A DNA stretch of 58,206 nucleotides from an uncultured Pelagibacteraceae bacterium (lineage in GTDB: Bacteria > Pseudomonadota > Alphaproteobacteria > Pelagibacterales > Pelagibacteraceae), in contig CACOFY010000002.1 in assembly GCA_902626575.1 (NCBI GenBank), forward strand, positions 1 through 58,206, read 5' to 3'. Position 1 is the first letter of the stretch; each line of letters begins with the position of its first letter. The notes beneath the pieces were generated by a model that saw only the letters and a list, made by a program, of their open reading frames with translations, was not told the DNA's origin and ran no database searches. Shown one piece after another: positions 1 through 7,230 of the stretch. Position numbers and translations under genes: made by a program.

Positions 1-31
1 GATGAATAAGTAAAATTTTTTTATTTTATCC

Positions 32-55
32 CTCTAGATCCGAGAATGATCCGAG
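32..55. repeat. Copy 1 of a 24-base direct repeat bracketing small genes
   Basis: These 24 bases recur exactly at 791-814. Inside the repeat the word GATCCGAG occurs twice, 11 bases apart (37-44 and 48-55). This copy lies just beyond the stop codons of the small minus-strand genes, and the other lies just upstream of the first of them. It is unusually G+C-rich for its surroundings. I see no strong hairpin in it. Role unknown; a recombination or protein-binding site are possibilities. Confidence 0.8.
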
Positions 56-67
56 TGTTATCTTGTT

Positions 68-193
68 TTAATTCAATGTTTTTTGAGATTTTTTTAAAAT
101 ATCAAGGTACTTCTTTAAATATGTATTATTTAATTTAAATTTATTTTTAGATTTATATTTTTCAAAAGTTTTTTTAAGATATTTTTTCATCAT
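68..193 (-). CDS. Small lysine-rich hypothetical protein (41 aa)
   Basis: An open frame of 41 codons starts with two ATGs at 193 and 190 and ends with TAA at 68-70. The product is very rich in Lys, Asn and Tyr, with no membrane segment and no motif I recognise. It overlaps the end of the upstream 57-codon frame by 20 bases and follows it in the same direction, so it could be a third, translationally coupled gene. An open frame this short is common by chance in such A+T-rich DNA, and it may simply be the out-of-frame tail of a decayed longer gene. Confidence 0.3.
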   Translation of the reverse strand: MMKKYLKKTFEKYKSKNKFKLNNTYLKKYLDILKKSQKTLN

Positions 194-347
194 AAATTCT
201 AAATTGAAGATAATTGGGAAAGTTTTCTTTATCATAAATTATCTCGGTTTTATAATTACCTTTATTACTAAGAATTAATTTTGCAATAAAATTGTATAAT
301 TGTTTATCTGAAGGTTTTTTATTAAAAAATTTTTCAATTATTGTCAT
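174..347 (-). CDS. Small hypothetical protein (57 aa), coupled to the secreted protein upstream
   Basis: The ATG at 347 overlaps the TGA stop of the upstream secreted-protein gene in an ATGA junction, typical of coupled translation, and the frame runs 57 codons to TAA at 174-176. The product begins MTIIEKFFNKKPSDKQLYNF, is soluble-looking, mixed charged, and rich in Phe, Tyr, Ile and Lys. I recognise no family. The exact 4-base overlap makes it more credible than a chance frame. It may be the intact small partner of the upstream gene, or the front of a gene broken at codon 58, since another frame opens just before its stop. Confidence 0.45.
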   Translation of the reverse strand: MTIIEKFFNKKPSDKQLYNFIAKLILSNKGNYKTEIIYDKENFPNYLQFRIYDEKIS

Positions 348-766
348 AAATTGTTTCTACATTGATATGTATACCAGATTCTTAAATCTTTTTCAGTTAT
401 TTTGTCTTTAAAATTATACACTCTTGTTGCCCATTGTTTTGTATCTGTTTTATAAAAATGAACATTTACATTTTTTTTATTTGTGACTGGATTTTTTGTT
501 ACAAGTTGCCAACTCACCTGCTTTTTAGTTTTGTCAAATTTTATATTGTAAATATCACTCATAGTAAGTTCATTGTTAGGGTTTGGCACCCTCACACTTT
601 TATTTATATGATCTATATAAAAACTCACCTTAACACCCTCAAACATATTAAAAATACGATCATCTGAAGCTTTAATTAATTTATAACAAATTATACTTTG
701 CTCTTTAGCAAAAACATTCCCGTTTAACAAAAAACCCAGAACCACGATCCCTAAAAGTTTTTTCAT
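344..766 (-). CDS. Secreted hypothetical protein (140 aa) with signal peptide
   Basis: The product starts with a classic signal peptide (two Lys, hydrophobic stretch 4-14, likely cleavage after the VFA at residues 18-20). The mature part of about 120 residues has two Cys (about 27 and 136) that could form one disulfide. It is probably beta-rich with alternating polar and hydrophobic stretches. I recognise no family. It is the first of up to three overlapping minus-strand genes between two copies of a 24-base repeat, beside a tRNA-Leu fragment, which suggests accessory cargo and not core genome. Expected location is the periplasm. Confidence 0.75.
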   Translation of the reverse strand: MKKLLGIVVLGFLLNGNVFAKEQSIICYKLIKASDDRIFNMFEGVKVSFYIDHINKSVRVPNPNNELTMSDIYNIKFDKTKKQVSWQLVTKNPVTNKKNVNVHFYKTDTKQWATRVYNFKDKITEKDLRIWYTYQCRNNL

Positions 767-790
767 AAAGATTACTATACAATATTATCT

Positions 791-817
791 CTCTAGATCC
801 GAGAATGATCCGAGAAT
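791..817. repeat. Copy 2 of the 24-base repeat, forming a perfect tandem 11-mer
   Basis: Bases 791-814 match 32-55 exactly. Here the inner structure is a perfect tandem duplication of an 11-base unit (GATCCGAGAAT at 796-806 and 807-817). The copy sits 25 bases upstream of the ATG of the secreted-protein gene, inside its presumed promoter or leader region. Together the two copies enclose a block of about 760 bases with the three minus-strand frames. Confidence 0.8.
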
Positions 818-897
818 CTAAAAATTAATTGTTGATATTTTCCAATAAAAATAATCCAATGATTTAAAAACATATAGGATTATAAGGGATTAAGACC

Positions 898-917
898 ATT
901 AGAGACTATTAGAGACT
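898..917. repeat. Tandem 10-base direct repeat next to the tRNA-Leu fragment
   Basis: ATTAGAGACT occurs twice back to back (898-907, 908-917), and a partial relative (TTAAGACCATT) precedes it. The pair begins about 25 bases inward from the point where the tRNA-Leu sequence breaks off. Short tandem direct repeats near a crossover point are what tyrosine integrases use as arm-binding sites. That role is inference; the repeat itself is plain in the sequence. Confidence 0.6.
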
Positions 918-939
918 CTGAAAATCCTCAATTCAAACT

Positions 940-979
940 ATTTTAAGTCCTTTGTGTCTACCAATTTCACCACGAGGGC
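940..979 (-). pseudogene. 5' half of a tRNA-Leu(UAA) gene, broken after the anticodon loop
   Basis: Read on the minus strand from 979, the sequence matches the start of a bacterial tRNA-Leu: acceptor strand GCCCTCG, a D-arm containing GAAATTGGTAGAC, anticodon-stem strand AAGGA and loop CTTAAAA with anticodon TAA at 945-943. The next bases should be TCCTT to close the stem but are TAGTT, and no variable arm, T-arm or acceptor 3' strand follows. It cannot be a working tRNA. The break at the anticodon loop is a classic integrase crossover point. The stretch 767-1076 otherwise holds no gene. Confidence 0.75.
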
Positions 980-1076
980 ATGAGTTATTTTCATGAGTAT
1001 TTATGCTTATACTTATAATAGAACAAGAGTAATAAGTAAAAATTTATTTTTTTTTAAAATAGTATATCTTTTAATT

Positions 1077-1220
1077 ATGAAAAGAAGAAAGTTTATTATT
1101 TTCTCGATTATCTCAAGTTTATTATTTTTAAGCATACCTAGTTATTCTAAAAGTAAAAGTATTATCAAAAAAGTTAAAATCGGTAATAAATATTGGATTT
1201 TATCTAGTGAAGATTTTTAA
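1077..1220 (+). CDS. Tiny Tat-signal protein, possible remnant small subunit of a GMC dehydrogenase
   Basis: From the ATG at 1077 the product is 47 residues: MKRRKF followed by a hydrophobic stretch and a Ser/Lys-rich tail. The double Arg followed by Lys-Phe-Ile before a hydrophobic core resembles a twin-arginine export signal. Its stop (1218-1220) touches the ATG of the GMC dehydrogenase gene. In three-subunit membrane dehydrogenases of this type the small subunit carries the Tat signal and escorts the flavin subunit, so this could be a reduced version of it (inference). An upstream in-frame start at 993 would add 28 unlikely-looking residues. Confidence 0.5.
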   Translation: MKRRKFIIFSIISSLLFLSIPSYSKSKSIIKKVKIGNKYWILSSEDF

Positions 1221-2663
1221 ATGTTAGCTGATCAAAATTCCAAAAATATTGATTACGATATTATCATAATAGGATCAGGCCCAGCTGGTATAACACTGTC
1301 TCTTCAATTACAAAATAAAAATTTGAAAATTGCATTAGTAGAAACTGGTGAAAGATATTATTCAGAAAATTCACAAAAATACTATAAAGGAAAAGTTAAA
1401 GGTGAGTTTCCGAGAAGACTTGATGAGGCTAGACTTAGTATGTTTGGTGGAACAACTGGTCATTGGGGTGGCTCATGCAGGACTCTTGATAAGCATGATT
1501 TTTTAGAATGGCCAATTAAAAAAAAAGATTTAGATATATATAGAGAACAAGCAACAAAAATAATTAAAATAAAAAATTCATTTAAAGATGAAAGCATAAA
1601 TAAAAATCTTAATATAATAGAATATCAACAGTCAGAATCATATTTTCCTGATGATTATTATCCAAAAGTAATTAATTCAAAAAATATTCATTTATTTTTA
1701 CAAACTACAATGGTTGAAATGAATGGTGAGAATTTTTTTACAAGTAGTATTAAATGTTATTCAAGAATTAACAAAAACTTTTTTTACCTAAATAGTAAAA
1801 TATTTGTATTAGCCACTGGTGGAATAGAAAATTCAAGAATATTACTTTTGGAAGAAAAAAGAAATAAAGGTTTATTTTCACAAAATTTACCAATTGGAAA
1901 ATACTGGTTCGAGCATCCATTTAAAATTCTTGGTCAAGCTATCGTGGATCATGAACGATTAAAAAAAAATTTAAATAGTAGTTTTGATCCATGGGTAAAT
2001 TTATTTAATGCAGGAGACAACTCTGAAACTTATAGTTTTGCTCCTACTTACGATTTAATCAATAAGGAAAAAATATCAAATTCTTGTTGCTGGTTAGTCA
2101 CGCACGAGAGATCTTATAAAAATTGGAAAAATGTAGCAAAAAATCTTTTTTGTTTAACTCCAAATATTTCAAAAAAATTATTAAAAAAGTTTGGTAAACA
2201 CTTGTTATGTGGTGCAACAATATATTCTACGTGGGAACACGAGCCAGAAATTTCAAATAAAATTGTTTTAAGTGATGAAAAAGATGAATTTGAAAATAAT
2301 AAAGCAATGCTAATTTATAAAAAGTCTAAATTAGTTAGAAAGACAGCGAGAGTAATGTTTGAAAAAATAGGAGAATTGTTAATAGAAAAAGATCTTGGGA
2401 GACTGATAGGTGAGGATTTTCTGTATGAAAATGATATAGATTATAATTCCGAAGCAGGCTGGCATCACATGGGTGGGACTAGAATGGGAAATAATGAAAA
2501 ATATTCTGTTGTTGATAGTAATTTAAAAATACATGGTTCAAAAAATTTATATGTTATTGGAAGTTCAGTTTTTCCCACTGGTGGACACGCAAATCCAACA
2601 TTGTCAATTTTACAATTAACTCTTCGTTTGGAGAGACATCTATCTAAAAAATTTACTACTTAA
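1221..2663 (+). CDS. GMC-family FAD-dependent dehydrogenase (480 aa)
   Basis: The N-terminus has a dinucleotide-binding fold with GSGPAG at residues 18-23 for FAD. A GGTTGHWGG stretch follows near residue 75, and the C-terminus has HHMGGTRMG followed by GHANPTL, which carry the catalytic His and Asn region of GMC oxidoreductases. The overall pattern is closest to the large subunits of fructose or gluconate dehydrogenases, which oxidise sugars or polyols and pass electrons to a cytochrome. It has no signal peptide of its own, and the gene directly upstream encodes a Tat-like leader. The substrate cannot be told from sequence. The next gene is convergent with no obvious terminator. Confidence 0.85.
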   Translation: MLADQNSKNIDYDIIIIGSGPAGITLSLQLQNKNLKIALVETGERYYSENSQKYYKGKVKGEFPRRLDEARLSMFGGTTGHWGGSCRTLDKHDFLEWPIKKKDLDIYREQATKIIKIKNSFKDESINKNLNIIEYQQSESYFPDDYYPKVINSKNIHLFLQTTMVEMNGENFFTSSIKCYSRINKNFFYLNSKIFVLATGGIENSRILLLEEKRNKGLFSQNLPIGKYWFEHPFKILGQAIVDHERLKKNLNSSFDPWVNLFNAGDNSETYSFAPTYDLINKEKISNSCCWLVTHERSYKNWKNVAKNLFCLTPNISKKLLKKFGKHLLCGATIYSTWEHEPEISNKIVLSDEKDEFENNKAMLIYKKSKLVRKTARVMFEKIGELLIEKDLGRLIGEDFLYENDIDYNSEAGWHHMGGTRMGNNEKYSVVDSNLKIHGSKNLYVIGSSVFPTGGHANPTLSILQLTLRLERHLSKKFTT

Positions 2664-2702
2664 ATTTAAATAATATATTCTTCTATCAAATTTCAATTCT
2701 AC

Positions 2703-3008
2703 TTAAAAAATAAAAATCCAATAAACAATTAAACCTGAAATTATTGTTGCTATGATATTTTTAGAGAAATAACCAATTATAATTGCTGCTAAAATTCCAA
2801 ATATTTTTGGATCACTTGCTTCAACGAGATTACCATAGTCGTTAAAAAAAACAGCAGGAAATATTATTGCAGGAAATACCGTAGAAGGTACATAGCTTAA
2901 AACAAGCCTAATTTTTCTATTTAACATTTTTCCATTTACAAACGTAATCATAGAAAATCTTGTGAAATAAGTAATTAGACCTGCAATAATTATACTTAAC
3001 CAGCTCAT
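2703..3008 (-). CDS. azlD: AzlD-family membrane protein (branched-chain amino acid export partner)
   Basis: This is a hydrophobic protein of 101 residues with three to four predicted membrane segments and the usual length of AzlD. Its start overlaps the end of the azlC-like gene by 4 bases, so the two are made together. AzlC and AzlD form a two-part permease for branched-chain amino acids in other bacteria; the substrate here is not proven. Confidence 0.8.
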   Translation of the reverse strand: MSWLSIIIAGLITYFTRFSMITFVNGKMLNRKIRLVLSYVPSTVFPAIIFPAVFFNDYGNLVEASDPKIFGILAAIIIGYFSKNIIATIISGLIVYWIFIF

Positions 3009-3697
3009 TGACTATCCTTAATTTTTATTATTATTAATGCCGAAAACAATCCTATAAATGGAGTAATTATTATGTAAGCTTTAAATGGTACATCAAAAAA
3101 AATTAAAGAACTTATTCCCGAAATAAGCATAACAAGTACATGATCTAATTTTCTGAACTCATTAATAATAATAGCTAAAAAAGTTAATGGTATGGCAAAC
3201 TTTAACCCCCATTCCTCAGGTACAATTGAACCTAACAAAATTCCTATTATTGTTGTGACTTGCCATGTGGTCCATAGGGTAATCCCAGCGCCAAGAAGAT
3301 GATAATGTTTATTATTTTTAACATTTTGAGACTTAAAAAATTTATTTGAAACTGCAAAAGTTTGGTCTGTAATAAGATATGAAATTAAAAGTTTTTTTAC
3401 TAAAGATAATTTTTCTAAATATTCTGTAAGTACTGCACCGTATAGAAAGTGTCTTGAATTTATCACTCCAACAGATGTGATGGCTACTAGGGATGAAGCG
3501 CCACCCGATAAAAGTTGAATAAATACAATTTGAGATGCTCCTCCAAAAATGATTAAAGAAGTTGCATATGTCATTAATGGTGAAAAACCCAATTCAATAC
3601 CTATTGCACCAAATATAATTCCAAAAGGTATAACTGGAATCAATAAAGGTGCAATATCGATAGATCCTGTTTTAAAAATTGAAAGCTTTGAGGACAT
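3005..3697 (-). CDS. azlC: AzlC-family permease subunit (230 aa)
   Basis: This inner-membrane protein has about five to six hydrophobic segments. The N-terminal region (PLLIPVIPFGIIFGAIG) and the GGASQIVFIQL stretch near residues 52-62 are typical of AzlC. It pairs with the overlapping azlD-like gene downstream. Family members export branched-chain amino acids or analogues. It is the third gene in a tight minus-strand run starting with the PQQ dehydrogenase (1-4 base gaps), though functional linkage to that enzyme is not obvious. Confidence 0.85.
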   Translation of the reverse strand: MSSKLSIFKTGSIDIAPLLIPVIPFGIIFGAIGIELGFSPLMTYATSLIIFGGASQIVFIQLLSGGASSLVAITSVGVINSRHFLYGAVLTEYLEKLSLVKKLLISYLITDQTFAVSNKFFKSQNVKNNKHYHLLGAGITLWTTWQVTTIIGILLGSIVPEEWGLKFAIPLTFLAIIINEFRKLDHVLVMLISGISSLIFFDVPFKAYIIITPFIGLFSALIIIKIKDSQ

Positions 3698-3698
3698 T

Positions 3699-4103
3699 TT
3701 AAAGATTTGCTAATGCTTTTGATAAATATTTTTTATCTAATTTACAATCATTGTAACCCCTTCTAACAACATTTAAGTATCTTTCTGTTGGGTATCTAAA
3801 TTCGGATTTTACAACCATTGTGTAGGTCATCACTTTTGAATTATAATAATTAAAGTAAATTTTTTTATACAAAGTTGGATAATCCTCATACACATCAAGT
3901 TTTTTTTCATCAGATTTTGAAATTTCAAACAATCCACCAGGAACTATTGAATTTTTTTTTTTTTCTATATCTGCAGCACGAAATTTACTTCTAAAAGTTA
4001 GTCGAAAATCTTTTAATTCATATTTTTTTAAAAATACTGAGTCTTTACATCTTCTTTTCATTTGAAAATGATTCAAATTACTACCATAGGCAAAATAAAG
4101 CAT
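3699..4103 (-). CDS. Gamma-glutamylcyclotransferase-like protein (134 aa)
   Basis: The product starts MLYFAYGSNL, the substrate-binding YGSN signature of the GGCT/AIG2 fold, and has the expected acidic DVYEDYPTLY region near the middle. I place the start at the ATG at 4103, 5 bases after the stop of the PQQ dehydrogenase gene. A longer frame to 4178 would run deep into that gene and add unrelated residues before the conserved N-terminus. Family members cyclise gamma-glutamyl groups to 5-oxoproline, but many bacterial relatives have unknown substrates. Confidence 0.75.
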   Translation of the reverse strand: MLYFAYGSNLNHFQMKRRCKDSVFLKKYELKDFRLTFRSKFRAADIEKKKNSIVPGGLFEISKSDEKKLDVYEDYPTLYKKIYFNYYNSKVMTYTMVVKSEFRYPTERYLNVVRRGYNDCKLDKKYLSKALANL

Positions 4104-4107
4104 AAAT

Positions 4108-6453
4108 TTATTCCATTTTAAAAGTGTACAAAATTGATCCTCGTTCTGGGAAATTAAAATTGTACCCCCCAGTTGCAATCACAGAAATATATTTAATTCC
4201 ATTATATTGATAAATCAATGGCGGAGCATTTCCTGATAATTCCATCTTATATGACCAAAGTTCTTTTCCGTCTCTACTATTTATTGCATATATTTTTTTA
4301 TCTGGTGTTCCTGTGGCAAACAAAATACCATCACTTGATAATGCTAACCCACCCTTGTTAAATGTACCCAAATTTTTGTTATTTTTATAGCCAAACGGTA
4401 TTTTCCATTCGATATTTCCATTTGTTACATCGTATGAAACAATTTCACCTTGTGGATAATTGACCATATAGTTTTTATTTTCATCAACAAAAGATGAGCT
4501 TATCTCCTTTACATTTATTCTTTTGTTTTTAATAAGATCCGCATCCCATTTTTCAAATAATAAGTTAATTTTTTTGTAGTTTTTTTCATCTAGAAGATAT
4601 TTAGAATGTTTTTTTTCAAAGTTTTTAAAATTTTTTATTTTTTTTTTTAAATCAGGAAACAAATGATATCCAACTAAACTTGGTATCACAGAAACTGCAA
4701 GCGATTTATTTTCTGGTTTTTTGCCCATAATATATTTTCCATTTCTATTTATTCCATGACAACTAGCACAATTATTTTTATAAATTTTAAATTCCTTAGA
4801 GTAATCTTTTGTTATATTGCTATGAGGCCATAAAGAATTTAAGAAAACTCGTGTAATTGTTGGAGAATGGTTAACCGTTAAATATAATTTTTGATTATCA
4901 ATATTATAAGCTCCACCCTCCCATATGGGACCTTCTGCCAAGTAAATGTATGATTTATTTATTGGTGGAGGTACAAATAAACCAAATTCAAAATCCTCAA
5001 TATTATTTAATATTTTTTTTTTATAATCACTGTCTATTTGACTTATATCCTTAGTTGACCAATCAAATTTTGTAATAGGATCTGGTTTACTTACTTTTAT
5101 TTGGTAGGGTGAAACGATTTCACTTGGAATTTTTGATTTAGGAACTTTTACAAGGTCCATATCAAAAATTGGTCTGCCACTTGACCTCTCTAACATCAGA
5201 ATATTTCCAATCTTCGTTGCACATATAACTACTTCAAAATTTTTATTATTTATTTTAATATTTGCCAAAATAGGGGGGAAAGCTAAGTCTAAATTCCATA
5301 AATCATGATATGTCTCTTTAAACTTCCATACAACTTCTTTGCTATTTAAATCTACTGCAAATAAAGTGTTGCTTCCTTCATTAACACCCTGTCTTTTAAC
5401 ACCATAAACTTTTGGTCTAGGATTGCCTGTTCCAAAATAGATTATACCTTTTTGCTCATCTAATGCCATTCCTCCCCAAGGTAGAGCACCAACAAAATTT
5501 TTAGACTTAAAAATAGGTATTTTTAACTTTTGTTTTCCTGAATATTTATCAAAACCATGTATTGAGTTTCTTGAGGTTACAATTATCATGTCTTGATAAA
5601 TTACAGGTGAAAAAGCTGTCCATGTTTTAACTCTACCGTGATTACCAAAAGACTTCACAACATTTCCATTATTTGTATTTAATTTATATAAATTAGATCC
5701 AACACAAATATAAATGTACTCATTGTTAAAGATATCTGTCTCGACTAAAAATCCTCTCATGCTTGGAAAATGTAATAGTTCCTTTTCCCATAAAAGTGAT
5801 CCATCATGAGCTTTTAAAGCTATTAATCTTAGATCTGCGGATAAATAAATAATTTTTCCGTTTATATAAACTGGTGAGGTTTCAACTAATCGTTTCCATC
5901 TTTTTGATTTACTTTTTGGATCTAAAGAAACATGTTTCCATGCTAATTTAGGTTTTTTTTTCTCATTTAAAAAACCCAAATCAATCTTGTTGTAAAATTT
6001 AGTATTTGAGTTATCTTTATTTTGTCTGAAATAATTAACGTAATTTTTCTTGAAGTCGTTACTTTTATAATCTGTTTTAAACTCGCTATCATTTAAAACA
6101 CCAGTTATTCCACTTATAGATAAATCATAAACCTCCTTGAATAATTTTTTTTCTTCTAATTCATAATTTTTGATAGGATTAATATCTAATATATCTTTAT
6201 TATATTTACCTAAATAATGTCTGTAAAAATCAGAAACTCTTGAAAAAAATTTTGGCGATTTTTGTCTTAATAAACTTCTAGTATCTGAAATTAAACAAGG
6301 TCTAATATTCGAAAATCCAAAGTCTTGGAAACTTTTAAAACTTCTTTTAAAATTCAAACATGAATTATTTATAAGTAAGTAAAGAAATGAAATTGTTAGA
6401 ATTAATATACAAAAAATTATCTTGAATTTATTTCTCTGAAAAAAATTAAGCAT
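4108..6453 (-). CDS. Membrane-anchored PQQ-dependent dehydrogenase with haem c site (781 aa)
   Basis: A single membrane anchor (residues about 10-30) is followed by a long spacer, then a beta-propeller typical of quinoproteins with repeated blade motifs (for example DGSLLWEKEL, GALPWGGMALDE, WKFKETYHDLWNLDL). A CASCH haem c motif sits at residues 562-566, inserted before the last blades. Family members oxidise sugars or alcohols in the periplasm using PQQ and calcium. The haem could pass electrons to a cytochrome chain. E. coli Gcd has five membrane helices and no such haem, so this is a different architecture. The substrate is unknown. No PQQ synthesis genes are in the window. Confidence 0.88.
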   Translation of the reverse strand: MLNFFQRNKFKIIFCILILTISFLYLLINNSCLNFKRSFKSFQDFGFSNIRPCLISDTRSLLRQKSPKFFSRVSDFYRHYLGKYNKDILDINPIKNYELEEKKLFKEVYDLSISGITGVLNDSEFKTDYKSNDFKKNYVNYFRQNKDNSNTKFYNKIDLGFLNEKKKPKLAWKHVSLDPKSKSKRWKRLVETSPVYINGKIIYLSADLRLIALKAHDGSLLWEKELLHFPSMRGFLVETDIFNNEYIYICVGSNLYKLNTNNGNVVKSFGNHGRVKTWTAFSPVIYQDMIIVTSRNSIHGFDKYSGKQKLKIPIFKSKNFVGALPWGGMALDEQKGIIYFGTGNPRPKVYGVKRQGVNEGSNTLFAVDLNSKEVVWKFKETYHDLWNLDLAFPPILANIKINNKNFEVVICATKIGNILMLERSSGRPIFDMDLVKVPKSKIPSEIVSPYQIKVSKPDPITKFDWSTKDISQIDSDYKKKILNNIEDFEFGLFVPPPINKSYIYLAEGPIWEGGAYNIDNQKLYLTVNHSPTITRVFLNSLWPHSNITKDYSKEFKIYKNNCASCHGINRNGKYIMGKKPENKSLAVSVIPSLVGYHLFPDLKKKIKNFKNFEKKHSKYLLDEKNYKKINLLFEKWDADLIKNKRINVKEISSSFVDENKNYMVNYPQGEIVSYDVTNGNIEWKIPFGYKNNKNLGTFNKGGLALSSDGILFATGTPDKKIYAINSRDGKELWSYKMELSGNAPPLIYQYNGIKYISVIATGGYNFNFPERGSILYTFKME

Positions 6454-6461
6454 TAAAAATT

Positions 6462-7208
6462 TTATTTTATAATTTCTATTTTTTTATAATTAACAAATTT
6501 TAGAATTTCTGAACAACATTTGTCAATTTTATCTTTGTCTCCACTTCTTATCACTATCGAAACTCCTACTCTACCAGATTTAAAAAACGGATAACTGCCT
6601 ATTTCAATATCTAAAAACTTATTTTGTACATCCAAGAGTGATTTTGCTATTTCACTTTCAACAGTTCTTAAGCTTATTGTCTCACTCAAAATTGGGTCAC
6701 CACCAACTATTTTATTTTTTAAACCTCCTAACATTGATTGAAGGATAGATGGAACACCAGGCAGACAAAAAACATTTTTAACATAAAATCCTGGTGCACC
6801 ACTTGTTGGGTTTAATATTAAATTAGCTTCAGTAGGCATCCATGCCATTTTTTGTCTACCATCATTAAATTCACCTGTCTTATAATATTTCTCTAATATT
6901 TTATAAGCTTCCTTATGTGGTCCATAAGTGATGTTAAAAGCTTTTGAAATCGACTCCGAGGTTATATCGTCATGTGTTGGACCTATGCCACCTGAGGTAA
7001 AAACATAATCAAATTTTTTCTTGAAAAGATTTACCGTATCAATAATAATATTTTCTTTATCAGGTATTACTCTAGCCTCCTCTACCCTTATGCCTAAAGT
7101 ATTTAACCATGTTGCAAGGGTGCTTGTATTGGTGTCTTTTGTTCTTCCTGATAGAATCTCATTACCAATAATAATTATTCCAGCATTTATATCTTTTTTA
7201 TTTGTCAT
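6462..7208 (-). CDS. CinA-like / molybdopterin-binding domain protein (248 aa)
   Basis: The N-terminal half has the MoCF_biosynth fold of CinA (COG1058): GNEILSGRTKDTN near residue 17 and FTSGGIGPTHDD near residue 70. The later part matches the linker region of CinA. It lacks the C-terminal nicotinamide-nucleotide amidase domain of full-length CinA (about 400 residues), so amidase activity is not expected. Stand-alone versions are widespread in alphaproteobacteria; proposed roles include nucleotide-pool clean-up (ADP-ribose or CoA pyrophosphatase). It is 8 bases upstream of the PQQ dehydrogenase start and divergent from sfsA. Confidence 0.82.
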   Translation of the reverse strand: MTNKKDINAGIIIIGNEILSGRTKDTNTSTLATWLNTLGIRVEEARVIPDKENIIIDTVNLFKKKFDYVFTSGGIGPTHDDITSESISKAFNITYGPHKEAYKILEKYYKTGEFNDGRQKMAWMPTEANLILNPTSGAPGFYVKNVFCLPGVPSILQSMLGGLKNKIVGGDPILSETISLRTVESEIAKSLLDVQNKFLDIEIGSYPFFKSGRVGVSIVIRSGDKDKIDKCCSEILKFVNYKKIEIIK

Positions 7209-7230
7209 TTCTTAATATAAAATAATTCAA

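Noticed and set aside
434..667. Plus-strand frame of 77 codons opposite the secreted protein gene
   Set aside because: The minus-strand product has a proper signal peptide and an overlapping downstream partner; the plus frame is a hydrophobic shadow.
780..979. Group I intron in tRNA-Leu(UAA), since introns are known at that anticodon
   Set aside because: The sequence after the loop lacks recognisable P/Q/R/S core elements, and no 3' half of the tRNA follows within reach; an integration scar explains it better.
1905..1920. GGTTCGAG resembling a tRNA T-arm
   Set aside because: It is inside the GMC dehydrogenase coding sequence, in frame as ordinary codons, with no stem around it.
3699..4178. 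Longer start for the GGCT-like protein
   Set aside because: The extra 25 residues lie inside the PQQ dehydrogenase gene, and the conserved family start YFAYGSN begins right after the ATG at 4103.
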